Shown here: positions 55,420 through 63,966 of the stretch, one piece after another
Layout: each line of letters starts with the position of its first letter
Position numbering within the stretch: position 1 is the first letter of the stretch
DNA from: an uncultured Tenacibaculum sp.
GTDB taxonomy: Bacteria; Bacteroidota; Bacteroidia; Flavobacteriales; Flavobacteriaceae
Length of the DNA stretch: 64,000 nucleotides
NCBI RefSeq assembly: GCF_947494125.1
Contig: NZ_CANLTU010000001.1
Span: forward strand, 124,001 to 188,000
Reading direction: 5' to 3'
Notes under the pieces: model-generated
What the model was told of the DNA's origin: nothing
What the model saw: the letters and a program-made list of their open reading frames with translations, nothing else
Database searches by the model: none
Program-made: the position numbers and the translations under genes

Positions 55420-56475
55420 TTATTCAATTTTTTTAACAACTGCCTTTGGTGCTTCTTTCTTAGTTCCATCGAAACCTGTAACTCCACCTACTGTTGTATA
55501 TTTCATTACATATTTTTTATCTGGAAAAATACGTTGAAACGCACTTTGACACATTAGCGTTGCCTCATGAAATCCACATAAAATTAACTTTAATTTCCCC
55601 GGATATGTATTTACATCACCAATTGCATAAACACCTGGGATATTTGTTTGATAATCTAAAGCATTATTTACTTTAATTGCATTTTTTTCTATTTCTAATC
55701 CCCAATTTGCAATAGGCCCTAATTTAGGTGCCAATCCAAATAATGGAATAAAATGATCACATGCTAATGTAAATTGTTCTTTATCTTTTGGTGCTACTAT
55801 AACTCCTGTTACTTTATCTTCTCCTGCAATTCCTTTAACTTCTGCTGGTGTAATTAAATTAATTTTACCTGCATCTTTTAATTCTTGCACTTTATCTACA
55901 GAATCTAAAGCTCCTCTAAATTCATTTCTTCTATGAATTAATGTTACTGAAGATGCTACATCTGCTAAAAAAATAGACCAATCTAAGGCCGAATCTCCAC
56001 CACCTGCAATTACTACATCTTTATCGCGATACAATTCTGGTTCTCGAATCATATATTCTACTCCTTTATCTTCAAAATTTGCGATATTAGGAATAGGTGG
56101 TTTACGTGGTTCAAAACTTCCTAATCCACCAGCAATAGCTACTACTGGTGCTTGGTGTTTTGTTCCTTTATTCGTAGTTACAATAAAAGATCCGTCTTCT
56201 TGTTTTTCAATAGTATCAGCACGTTCTCCTAAAGTAAACCCTGGTTCAAACTGTTTTATTTGTTCCATCAATTTATCAGTTAAATCTCCTGCTAAAATTT
56301 CTGGATATGCTGGAATATCGAATATTGGTTTTTTAGGATATATTTCTGAACATTGACCTCCTGGTTGTGGCAATGCGTCAATTAAATGACATTTTAGCTT
56401 TAATAATCCTGCTTCAAAAACGGTGAATAATCCAGTAGGACCTGCACCGATAATGAGTATATCTGTCTTAATCAT
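55420..56475 (-). CDS. Ferredoxin-NADP reductase, thioredoxin-reductase-like type
   Basis: A 351-residue FAD protein. GAGPTGLF (10-17) binds FAD and AGGGDSALDW near residue 157 binds NADP. It has the thioredoxin reductase fold but lacks the redox CxxC, and its length and C-terminal extension match Chlorobium/Bacillus-type ferredoxin-NADP reductases. It lies in the operon with the ferredoxin and a di-iron hydroxylase, 64 bases after the NifU-like gene. Confidence 0.92.
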   Translation of the reverse strand: MIKTDILIIGAGPTGLFTVFEAGLLKLKCHLIDALPQPGGQCSEIYPKKPIFDIPAYPEILAGDLTDKLMEQIKQFEPGFTLGERADTIEKQEDGSFIVTTNKGTKHQAPVVAIAGGLGSFEPRKPPIPNIANFEDKGVEYMIREPELYRDKDVVIAGGGDSALDWSIFLADVASSVTLIHRRNEFRGALDSVDKVQELKDAGKINLITPAEVKGIAGEDKVTGVIVAPKDKEQFTLACDHFIPLFGLAPKLGPIANWGLEIEKNAIKVNNALDYQTNIPGVYAIGDVNTYPGKLKLILCGFHEATLMCQSAFQRIFPDKKYVMKYTTVGGVTGFDGTKKEAPKAVVKKIE

Positions 56476-56539
56476 TTTAAAATAATAAAATCGGGTAAAT
56501 GTATTACTTGCAACCTTTATATAAACTGATATTTATCAG

Positions 56540-56776
56540 TTATCCTATATTAATTACTTCTTCAATTTCTGGTGCATACTTTTTTATCGTTGCCTCAACT
56601 CCGTTTTTTAACGTCATTTGGTTTACTGAACAACCACTACATGCTCCCTCTAATTGTACCTTTACTGTATTATTTTCAATAGATAATAACTTAATATTTC
56701 CGCCATCACTTACTAAAAATGGGCGAATTTCTTCTAAAGCCTTTTCTACATTGTTTTTTGTTTCTGTTGCTGTCAT
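56540..56776 (-). CDS. NifU-like Fe-S scaffold protein (C-terminal domain type)
   Basis: A 78-residue protein composed of the NifU C-terminal domain alone. The cluster-binding CxxC is C46 and C49 (GACSGCSVNQMTLKNGVE), after LVSDGGNIKLLSIE. It delivers Fe-S clusters to client proteins. It sits nine bases after the Mrp-type carrier gene, a usual pairing, and upstream of genes whose products need Fe-S or iron. Confidence 0.93.
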   Translation of the reverse strand: MTATETKNNVEKALEEIRPFLVSDGGNIKLLSIENNTVKVQLEGACSGCSVNQMTLKNGVEATIKKYAPEIEEVINIG

Positions 56777-56785
56777 AATCTTTGA

Positions 56786-57916
56786 TTATTTAGTGCTGCA
56801 ACCACTCATTGTTGTAATACGTACTACTTCTGTTGGTGGTAAATTTGCATTTCTTTTTAATAATTGAGAAATCATTTCTTTAGTTACATCGGTAAATGCT
56901 TTTTCTAAAGGTGTATTATCTTGTAAAGCAACTGGATGACCAGCATCTCCTGCTTCACGAATACTTTGAACCAATGGAATTTCTCCTAAGAAACTAGTTT
57001 CTATATCTTCAGCCAAATTTTTAGCGCCTCCTTCTCCAAATATATAATATTTGTTATCTGGCAATTCAGCTGGTGTAAAATATGCCATGTTTTCTACAAT
57101 ACCTAAAACTGGCACATTAATATTTTCTTGTTGAAACATTGCTACTCCTTTCTTAGCATCTGCTAAAGCAATGTTTTGTGGTGTACTTACAACTACTGCT
57201 CCGTTAATTGGAACTGCTTGTACTATTGATAAGTGCACGTCTCCTGTACCTGGTGGTAAATCGATTAATAGAAAATCTAACTCTCCCCAATCTGCATCAA
57301 AAATTAATTGATTTAATGCTTTTGAAGCCATAGGTCCACGCCAAATTACTGCTTGATTTGGATTTGTGAAAAAACCTAGAGATAATAATTTAACTCCGTA
57401 ATTTTCTACTGGTTTCATTTTAGAACGCCCGTTTACATTTACAGCTAATGGCTTTTCTTGTTCCACATTAAACATTAAATGTTGTGATGGTCCATAAACA
57501 TCAGCATCTAAAATCCCTACTTTAAATCCCATTTTAGCTAAAGACACAGCCATATTAGAAGTAATTGTAGATTTCCCTACTCCTCCTTTTCCTGATGCTA
57601 CTGCTATAATGTTTTGAATATTTGGAATTTCTTTTCCTCTAATCTGGTTTGGATTTTCTTTTTGCTGAACCTCAACCTTAACATTCACTTTAACATCAAT
57701 CTTTTGACCGACATGTTGGTGAATTGCCTTCATTATTTCTACTTCAACTTTCTTTTTTGCTTGTAATGATGGATTTGAAATTGTTACATCTACTATAACC
57801 TCTTCACCAAAAGCTACTACGTTTTTTATATTCTCGTTTTCTACTAAACTTTTACCTTCTCCAGGTGCTGTAATAGTTTCTAACGCCTTGTATATATCTT
57901 GTTTCTTAAAACTCAT
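56786..57916 (-). CDS. Mrp/ApbC family Fe-S carrier ATPase
   Basis: A 376-residue P-loop ATPase. The N-terminal 80 residues form a MIP18/DUF59 domain, and GKGGVGKST (109-117) is the deviant Walker A of Mrp proteins, followed by LDADVYGPSQ and DLPPGTGD. The usual C-terminal CxxC is absent; a single Cys lies near the end (SGCSTK), as in other members of this phylum. It heads the Fe-S/redox operon that continues to the ferredoxin. Confidence 0.92.
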   Translation of the reverse strand: MSFKKQDIYKALETITAPGEGKSLVENENIKNVVAFGEEVIVDVTISNPSLQAKKKVEVEIMKAIHQHVGQKIDVKVNVKVEVQQKENPNQIRGKEIPNIQNIIAVASGKGGVGKSTITSNMAVSLAKMGFKVGILDADVYGPSQHLMFNVEQEKPLAVNVNGRSKMKPVENYGVKLLSLGFFTNPNQAVIWRGPMASKALNQLIFDADWGELDFLLIDLPPGTGDVHLSIVQAVPINGAVVVSTPQNIALADAKKGVAMFQQENINVPVLGIVENMAYFTPAELPDNKYYIFGEGGAKNLAEDIETSFLGEIPLVQSIREAGDAGHPVALQDNTPLEKAFTDVTKEMISQLLKRNANLPPTEVVRITTMSGCSTK

Positions 57917-58043
57917 TAGAGTAATTAATTATATTAATTCTAAATTACAAAGATACGCTTTAGCCCTCATAAAATAAAGTCTTTAGATTGTGATTATTTA
58001 TAGATTTATAAGCAATATTTATTTTTAGTATTTTCGCTAATCT

Positions 58044-58940
58044 ATGGATCTTATTAATCAAATAAACTCATTAGCATATCCGCTTGCAATTCCAATATTT
58101 GTTCTATTAATTTTAATAGAAATTTACCTTGGTTGGAAAGATCGAAATCAAAATCATGAGCTCAAAGATTCTAGTGTAAATATTATTTCTGGACTAGTAT
58201 TTTTTGTTATTTCTCTACTAACAAAATCATTAAAACTTTTAGTTTTCTTTTATGTTTATGATAATTTTAGATTGTTTACAATTGAATACAATACATGGAT
58301 TTCTTGGATTGTTCTATTCTTTTTAGATGATTTTGTTTTTTATTGGGGACATAGAATTTCTCATACAGTATCATTTTACTGGGCAAGTCATGTAGTGCAT
58401 CATTCTTCTGAGCGTTTTAATTTTTCAACAGCTTTACGAAAAACATGGACCTACGATGTTACAGGTCATTTTCTATTTTGGGTTTGGTTGCCTTTTGTAG
58501 GTTTCCATCCTTTGCAAATTTTTGCTATTAAAACTTTAAATTTTATTTACCAATATTGGATTCATACTGAAAAAATAAAAAAACTTCCAAAATGGTTTGA
58601 ATTTGTTTTTAATACTCCTTCACATCATAGAGTACATCATGGCTCTAATTTAAAATATTTAGATAAAAATCATGCTGGTGTGTTAATTATTTGGGACAAA
58701 ATATTTGGTACTTTTCAAAAAGAAGAAGAAACGCCTACTTATGGTTTAACTTCAAATATTAAAACTCATAATTTATTTAAAGTTGAGTTTCACGAGTGGA
58801 AAAGTATGCTAAAAAGAGTTTTTAATAGTAGTAGTTTAAGTAATGGAATTAAATACTTATTAATGCCTCCAGGTTGGAGTCATGATAAAAGCAGCCTAAC
58901 TACTAAAGAATTAAGAACTAAAATTAAAAAGGATTTATAA
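58044..58940 (+). CDS. Sterol desaturase / fatty acid hydroxylase family protein (divergent copy)
   Basis: A 298-residue membrane di-iron protein with clusters HRISH (103-107), HVVHH (116-120) and HHRVHH (194-199). It has the same length and histidine positions as the protein at 54507-55403, so the two are recent paralogues or have the same kind of substrate. It is transcribed away from the Mrp-headed operon and could use its ferredoxin. The 3' end overlaps the alkyltransferase-like gene by six bases. Confidence 0.9.
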   Translation: MDLINQINSLAYPLAIPIFVLLILIEIYLGWKDRNQNHELKDSSVNIISGLVFFVISLLTKSLKLLVFFYVYDNFRLFTIEYNTWISWIVLFFLDDFVFYWGHRISHTVSFYWASHVVHHSSERFNFSTALRKTWTYDVTGHFLFWVWLPFVGFHPLQIFAIKTLNFIYQYWIHTEKIKKLPKWFEFVFNTPSHHRVHHGSNLKYLDKNHAGVLIIWDKIFGTFQKEEETPTYGLTSNIKTHNLFKVEFHEWKSMLKRVFNSSSLSNGIKYLLMPPGWSHDKSSLTTKELRTKIKKDL

Positions 58941-59261
58941 TTCTCCTGAAGGATTCCAAAAAATCTTATCGAAATCTTGAATCTGATTTTCTATTACTAC
59001 TATACCTTCACTTTCTAATAATTGTTGCATAAGGTTTGTACCATCGAAGTGTTGCTTTCCTGTAAGCAATCCTATTCTATTTACAACCCTATGTGCTGGT
59101 ACATTTTTTGCTCCTGAATTGTTCATTGCCCAACCTACCATTCTTGCAGAACGTGCAGCTCCTAAATAAGTTGCAATTGCTCCATAACTTGTTACTCTTC
59201 CATGCGGTATTAAACGTGCAACTTCATATACCTTTTCAAAAAAATTATCTGATTTTTCCAT
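58935..59261 (-). CDS. Alkyltransferase-like (ATL) DNA-binding protein
   Basis: A 108-residue protein with the DNA-binding fold of O6-alkylguanine alkyltransferase (IPHGRVTSYGAIATYLG, ARMVGWAMNNS). The active PCHRV motif reads PAHRV (55-59), so the acceptor cysteine is alanine at position 56. Such ATL proteins bind alkylated guanine and pass it to nucleotide excision repair rather than repairing it. It follows the LysE gene by three bases. Confidence 0.9.
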   Translation of the reverse strand: MEKSDNFFEKVYEVARLIPHGRVTSYGAIATYLGAARSARMVGWAMNNSGAKNVPAHRVVNRIGLLTGKQHFDGTNLMQQLLESEGIVVIENQIQDFDKIFWNPSGEL

Positions 59262-59264
59262 TTA

Positions 59265-59876
59265 TTAAAAGTATAATTTTATTGCTGAATATATTGCTAT
59301 AAAGCCCGTTATTAATCCTATTAAAATAGTAAAGTATTTAGAATATTCTATTAATTTATTTTCAAATTTTTGTGCAAAAAAAAGGTAACTACTTAAAATA
59401 GCAAAAGTTCCTAAAACTGTACCTATTCCAAAAACCGACGTACAGATAAGTCCAGACATTGCCCAGCCATGCATTACAAATGATGAATGCGCTACAGCAA
59501 AAAAGGGTATAGCAAACATATTAACTGAAGAAAGAGACAAACCAAAAAAGAATCCATTTTTTATAGGCTTACTTTCTTTTTGCTTTGTTTTAGATATTCC
59601 TTTGTATATAAAAGTTACAGAAATTATTGCAAAAACGAATATTGCTATCTTTTTCACCCAAATTATTATCTGAGGATAGTCATTAATAAAAGTAGATAGT
59701 AGTACTGCTAACAATACTTGAAGCAATACAATTACTGAAGCTCCAAAGGCAAATTGATATGCTATTTTTCTATTGTTTTCTATACAAATTTTACTCGCAG
59801 TGATATTTAACATACTTGGCGGTGTATAACCTATATAGGAGGTTACAAATCCTAAAGCCAAATGTGATAATATCAT
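59265..59876 (-). CDS. LysE/RhtB family transporter
   Basis: A 203-residue membrane protein with six hydrophobic segments. GFVTSYIGYTPPSMLNITA near the N-terminus is the GxxPGP-like block of LysE transporters, which export amino acids. The substrate is unknown. It is read with the ATL gene. Confidence 0.78.
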   Translation of the reverse strand: MILSHLALGFVTSYIGYTPPSMLNITASKICIENNRKIAYQFAFGASVIVLLQVLLAVLLSTFINDYPQIIIWVKKIAIFVFAIISVTFIYKGISKTKQKESKPIKNGFFFGLSLSSVNMFAIPFFAVAHSSFVMHGWAMSGLICTSVFGIGTVLGTFAILSSYLFFAQKFENKLIEYSKYFTILIGLITGFIAIYSAIKLYF

Positions 59877-59973
59877 TTTTGCGAGTTTTATACTTTACTT
59901 TAAGTTTGACGAAAATAGTAGGTTTTCCTTTCGGAAAAATAGTTTAAAAAATTCTTTATAAATTTTAAATCAA

Positions 59974-60645
59974 CTAGTATTTTAACTTAAAACGTATATA
60001 AGTAATTGGTTTTCCAACTTCTAAATATTGTTTTTCATAAAAAGTTTGTGTTGATGTTACTTCTTCTGGAGCTCCTTCATTTTTATACACATTATGATTT
60101 GCATGTATTATTTCATGGCCTTCTCCATGTAACAAACCTAACGTATACCCATGCATAAATTCGCTATCGGTTTTCAAATTCATAATACCATCTTCTTTTA
60201 AAATATGATGGTATTTCTTTAAAAAAGTAGCATTCGTCATTCGATGCTTAGTACGTTGGTATTTTATTTGTGGATCTGGGAAAGTAATCCATATTTCATC
60301 AACTTCATTTTCTGCAAAAATATAATCAACTAATTCTATTTGCGTTCTAATAAAGGCAACATTTTGCATGTTGTTTTCAATAGCAGTTTTAGCACCACGC
60401 CAAAAACGAGCTCCTTTAATATCTATACCAATAAAATTTTTATTTGGATTTTTTTCTGCTAATGCAATTGTGTATTCTCCTTTACCACAACCTAATTCTA
60501 AAACAATAGGATTATCGTTTTTAAAAAAAGTATTCCATTTTCCTTTTAAAGGAAAATCACCAGTTACTTCTTCCCTTGATGGTTGAAGTACATTAGCAAA
60601 CGTTTCATTTTCTTTGAAACGTTTTAATTTGTTTTTGCTTCCCAA
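59974..60645 (-). CDS. trmB: tRNA (guanine-N7-)-methyltransferase
   Basis: Methylates G46 in the tRNA variable loop. The S-adenosylmethionine motif ELGCGKGEYT is at residues 50-59, and ITFPDPQIKYQRTKHRM near residue 125 is the TrmB signature with catalytic Asp. The 223-residue length is normal. It lies 12 bases after the DUF6341 gene and may be co-transcribed with it. Confidence 0.94.
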   Translation of the reverse strand: MGSKNKLKRFKENETFANVLQPSREEVTGDFPLKGKWNTFFKNDNPIVLELGCGKGEYTIALAEKNPNKNFIGIDIKGARFWRGAKTAIENNMQNVAFIRTQIELVDYIFAENEVDEIWITFPDPQIKYQRTKHRMTNATFLKKYHHILKEDGIMNLKTDSEFMHGYTLGLLHGEGHEIIHANHNVYKNEGAPEEVTSTQTFYEKQYLEVGKPITYIRFKLKY

Positions 60646-60657
60646 TGTATATAGAAA

Positions 60658-60876
60658 TTAAGCTCTATCTTCTGTTCCTTCACGTGAAAACCTAGCAGCT
60701 TCTTTCATCCAGTAAGCAAATAGCACTACTAATATTGCTAAGAAAAACCAGTTTACTGCATTTGAAGTCCACCATCCTGCACTTCCTTTAGCTACTTCTA
60801 AACGTAACCATTTAAAAGGAACGAATAACAACTCAAAAAAATTTCCTATTAATCTAAAAATATTTAATCCTAACAT
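60658..60876 (-). CDS. DUF6341 small membrane protein
   Basis: A 72-residue protein with one strong hydrophobic segment (WFFLAILVVLFAYWM) and an amphipathic start. WWTSNAVNW is typical of the flavobacterial DUF6341 family, commonly found beside DUF6427 and upp. The role is unknown; gene order suggests a link to membrane or nucleotide metabolism. Confidence 0.75.
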   Translation of the reverse strand: MLGLNIFRLIGNFFELLFVPFKWLRLEVAKGSAGWWTSNAVNWFFLAILVVLFAYWMKEAARFSREGTEDRA

Positions 60877-60890
60877 AACTTGATTATCTT

Positions 60891-60906
60891 TACGTTTGCA
60901 AAAATA
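60891..60906. promoter_or_regulatory. Back-to-back -7 elements of the divergent DUF6341 and DUF6427 genes
   Basis: TACGTTTG (plus, 60891-60898) abuts TATTTTTG read on the minus strand (60899-60906). Both match TAnnTTTG. For the minus promoter a TTG lies 20 bases upstream (60927-60929); none is seen for the plus promoter. The two polymerases would compete for the same DNA. Confidence 0.5.
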
Positions 60907-60918
60907 TAAAAAGAAACG

Positions 60919-61821
60919 ATGTTAGCCAATTTTTTCGGTAAATCTAAACCTGTAAATTTTGTAGTGCTTTTTGCACTCTTTTTAATTTACTTTTCTTTAG
61001 GTCTATTTTCTAAAGAATTATCTTTTAACCTTTTTAAGGAACTACTTTGGTTTATTGTTGTTTTTTCTGTTTACAATTTTATTATTGCTAAGAATCAATT
61101 AACTTTTGATAATTCTTATGCTTTTCTATTTTTTGTAATACTTTTAGGTTTTTTCTCTGATACTTTAACTATTAACAATACTTTTTTTGCTTGCTTAACT
61201 GTATTGCTTTTTTTACGTAAAGTATACAGTATACAATCATCAAAAAACACTTTTCATAAATTATTTGATGGTGGTTTATGGCTTGGTATTTCTTTTTTAA
61301 TTGAGCCTTATACAGCTATATTCATTGTTTTACTGTATTTGTCAATTTATTTACACCAACGTTTTACTTATCAAACCTTATTAATTCCTTTAATTGGTTT
61401 TGGTAGCCCTGTTTTTTTATATTATACGTATTGCTTTTGGTACGATAAAACTCAAGATTTTTATCTTCTTTTTAACTGGAACTTTTCTTTCGATTTAGAT
61501 TTTTATTTACAGACTAAATATTTGTTTCCTGTAATTTTTGTTTCTTTTTTCACCCTATCAGCAATACTACTAAAAAGCCCTAAAGCTTTAGCCGTTCTTA
61601 ATAGTTTTAGAAAAAATTGGATATTAACTTTAACCCACTTAACAGTTTCTTTATCAATAATATTTTTAATTAAAGATAAAACTGGTAGCGAATTACTATT
61701 CTCTTTCTTCCCCATCTCTATAATCTTAGCAAATGGTTTAGAATTATTTCAAAAAAAGTGGTTTGCAGATTTAATAATAATAGCAGCGCTCGCAAGCTCT
61801 ATAATTGCCAATTTTATTTAA
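60919..61821 (+). CDS. DUF6427 integral membrane protein
   Basis: A 300-residue protein with about nine hydrophobic segments and aromatic loops (YSIQSSKNTFHKLFDGGLW). It fits DUF6427 proteins that lie between DUF6341 and upp genes in flavobacteria. No catalytic motif is seen. The function is unknown; the many aromatic helices would allow a polyprenyl-linked glycosyltransferase or polymerase role, but nothing proves it. Confidence 0.75.
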   Translation: MLANFFGKSKPVNFVVLFALFLIYFSLGLFSKELSFNLFKELLWFIVVFSVYNFIIAKNQLTFDNSYAFLFFVILLGFFSDTLTINNTFFACLTVLLFLRKVYSIQSSKNTFHKLFDGGLWLGISFLIEPYTAIFIVLLYLSIYLHQRFTYQTLLIPLIGFGSPVFLYYTYCFWYDKTQDFYLLFNWNFSFDLDFYLQTKYLFPVIFVSFFTLSAILLKSPKALAVLNSFRKNWILTLTHLTVSLSIIFLIKDKTGSELLFSFFPISIILANGLELFQKKWFADLIIIAALASSIIANFI

Positions 61822-61823
61822 AA

Positions 61824-62477
61824 CTACATTTTAGCTCCAAAAGCTAAATCTCCGGCATCTCCTAAACCAGGAATTATATAACCTTTATCGTTAAGGTTTT
61901 TATCAATATCAGCGATCCATAAATCAGTGTCTTTGGGAAAAATTTCTTTAATATAATCTACTCCTTCTGATGAACCTATTACTGATACTATTTTAATTTC
62001 TTTAGGCGTTCCGTATTTTTTTATAGCTTCATAAACTGCGACTAAAGAGCGTCCTGTTGCTAACATTGGATCTACCAATAATAATGTTTTACCATCTATT
62101 GATGGTGAAGCAAAATACTCTACAACAATTTCAAATTCTTCATCATTATTTGGGTGGTGACGGTATGCAGATATAAAAGCATTTTCAGCGTCATCAAAAT
62201 AGTTTAACAATCCATTATGCAAAGGTAATCCTGCTCTTAATATTGAACATAAAACAACATCATTAACTGGCAATTTTGTAGGCTTAACACCTAAAGGAGT
62301 TTTAACATCCTTATTTTCAAAAGGTAACTTCTTACTTAATTCATACCCTAGAACCTCTCCTATTCTTTCTATATTTCTACGAAAACGCATAGAATCTTTT
62401 TGTACGTTAACGTCTCTAATTTCTGCTAAGAACTTATTAAGTATAGAATTTTCTTGGGCTAGGTGATGAATGTGCAT
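61824..62477 (-). CDS. upp: Uracil phosphoribosyltransferase
   Basis: Salvages uracil to UMP using PRPP. The PRPP loop is LLVDPMLATGRSLV near residue 133, and the uracil-binding end contains DKNLNDKGYIIPGLGDAGD, characteristic of Upp. The 217-residue length is typical. The gene ends two bases after the convergent DUF6427 gene. Confidence 0.95.
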   Translation of the reverse strand: MHIHHLAQENSILNKFLAEIRDVNVQKDSMRFRRNIERIGEVLGYELSKKLPFENKDVKTPLGVKPTKLPVNDVVLCSILRAGLPLHNGLLNYFDDAENAFISAYRHHPNNDEEFEIVVEYFASPSIDGKTLLLVDPMLATGRSLVAVYEAIKKYGTPKEIKIVSVIGSSEGVDYIKEIFPKDTDLWIADIDKNLNDKGYIIPGLGDAGDLAFGAKM

Positions 62478-62511
62478 ATTTTAGTTATTTCCTGCGAAAT
62501 TACAAAAAAGA

Positions 62512-62539
62512 AAAACTCCATCTGATGTGATGAAGTTTT
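62512..62539 (-). terminator. Rho-independent terminator
   Basis: AAAACT-C-CATC and GATG-A-AGTTTT form a hairpin with one internal mismatch, followed by a T-run on the minus strand. It ends the transcript of the outer-membrane-like gene and isolates upp. Confidence 0.65.
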
Positions 62540-62548
62540 TTAATTTTT

Positions 62549-63121
62549 TTAAAAAATGACATAAGAGAATTTAAGTCCTACTGCTGGATAAATCGTTGTG
62601 CTATCTAACCATTTTGGAATATCAAAATCCTTAGCAAAGCCTAATCCAAAATGTACATTTAGTAACCAATTACCTCCCAAAGATCTTTGCATTCCCCAAT
62701 GAACTTCGTTCATTAATACATTATTCCCTGGTTTTTCTCCAATTGCTTCAGAGAACCTTTTTGTAGTATACTTTGTTTGAAAAGCCCAGTAATTTCCTGA
62801 ATTATTTGAATTGTTTTTTCCGTCTTTAAATCGTTTTTCTCTATTATAGATGTACTTGAATTCAGATTTAAAATATGCTGATGGTGCTTTATTTATAGTC
62901 CAATTAGCTTCCATTCCATTACTTACACGATATGATGCTCCAATACCTGTACTTAAATCTACAGTCCATTTTTTCGCTAGCGGTACTTCATAGGAAATTC
63001 CTAACCCTGAAAAATTAAAGTCTGTTTTAAATAATGATTTTAAATTGGTGTTTTCTTGTGAAAACGTTGAAAAAGATACTAAGAAGATTGTTGCAATTGA
63101 TAGTAGTAATTTGTTCTTCAT
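62549..63121 (-). CDS. Secreted outer-membrane-like beta-barrel protein
   Basis: A 190-residue protein with a signal peptide (KLLLSIATIFLVSFSTFS). The mature part alternates polar and hydrophobic residues in eight or so strands (WTVDLSTGIGASYRV, WLLNVHFGLGFAKDF) and ends in aromatic VGLKFSYVIF, like a small outer membrane barrel. No specific family is recognised. Confidence 0.68.
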   Translation of the reverse strand: MKNKLLLSIATIFLVSFSTFSQENTNLKSLFKTDFNFSGLGISYEVPLAKKWTVDLSTGIGASYRVSNGMEANWTINKAPSAYFKSEFKYIYNREKRFKDGKNNSNNSGNYWAFQTKYTTKRFSEAIGEKPGNNVLMNEVHWGMQRSLGGNWLLNVHFGLGFAKDFDIPKWLDSTTIYPAVGLKFSYVIF

Positions 63122-63177
63122 AACTTAATGTTTAGTTTAAATTTAAGCTACCTCAAAAACAAGTTTTATGCCACTAA

Positions 63178-63954
63178 TTATTTTACAAATATCTTTAACA
63201 TTTTTATAACCTCTTCTCTATTTTCAATATAGCTCATATGACCATTTGATAAAAATTCAATTGGTGTATTTGTATTTTCTGCTTCGTTAGTTATTGACTT
63301 TATATCTATTACAGAGTCTTTTTTTCCATTTATAATCAAACGTTTATTTATTTGCTGTAAAACATTTTCTTTATTCTTTCTTAAGCACATTCCTTTGGTT
63401 GCAGCAATATATCCTTGAACTGGCGTTTTTATAGCTTCTTGTTTTATTTGTTCTATTTCTAGAGAAAATTGTTTTCTAGTTTCTTCTACAAATAAATTTG
63501 CAATAGACATTTTTACTAAATTAATATAATTAGTTTGAGCTAATTTACATGCTTTTAAACGTAATTCTTTGCGTTCCTCCGAATCTGCTTGCGATGTTGA
63601 GTTTAGTAAACATAACCCTTTTACACACTCTAAATATTTCTCTGCAAATGCTAAAGACACATACCCTCCCATTGAATGCCCTATAAATATTGACCTTCGG
63701 ATTTTTAACTCTTTTAAAACAGCTTTTACTGCATCTGCCATATCCTCCATTGAATGTACATAACCTATACATTCTGAATTTCCATGACCTAATAAATCAA
63801 TACAAATTATACGATTACTCTTTTTTAACTTCTCTACAATATCATTCCACATTGTAGAGTTTTCGAGAAATCCGTGAAGTAAAACAATCGCACTTCCTTT
63901 ACCCACATCCGAATACGCTATTTTACTATTTTTATAAATGATAAATTCTTGCAT
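63178..63954 (-). CDS. Alpha/beta fold hydrolase
   Basis: A 258-residue hydrolase with VLLHGFLENSTMW (oxyanion hole) near residue 24, nucleophile S94 in GHSMGGYVS and a C-terminal histidine in NGHMSYIE. The helical lid lies between about 120 and 200. The layout resembles MenH or BioH-type esterases; the substrate is unknown. The start lies five bases past a -7 element, so the message may lack a leader. Confidence 0.87.
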   Translation of the reverse strand: MQEFIIYKNSKIAYSDVGKGSAIVLLHGFLENSTMWNDIVEKLKKSNRIICIDLLGHGNSECIGYVHSMEDMADAVKAVLKELKIRRSIFIGHSMGGYVSLAFAEKYLECVKGLCLLNSTSQADSEERKELRLKACKLAQTNYINLVKMSIANLFVEETRKQFSLEIEQIKQEAIKTPVQGYIAATKGMCLRKNKENVLQQINKRLIINGKKDSVIDIKSITNEAENTNTPIEFLSNGHMSYIENREEVIKMLKIFVK

Positions 63955-63958
63955 CTTG

Positions 63959-63966
63959 CAAAAATA
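63959..63966 (-). promoter_or_regulatory. -7 element directly before the alpha/beta hydrolase gene
   Basis: TATTTTTG on the minus strand, followed by CAAG and the ATG. The extended form TATTTTTGCAA also occurs before the siderophore operon and the DUF6341 gene. No clear -33 TTG is seen. Confidence 0.4.
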
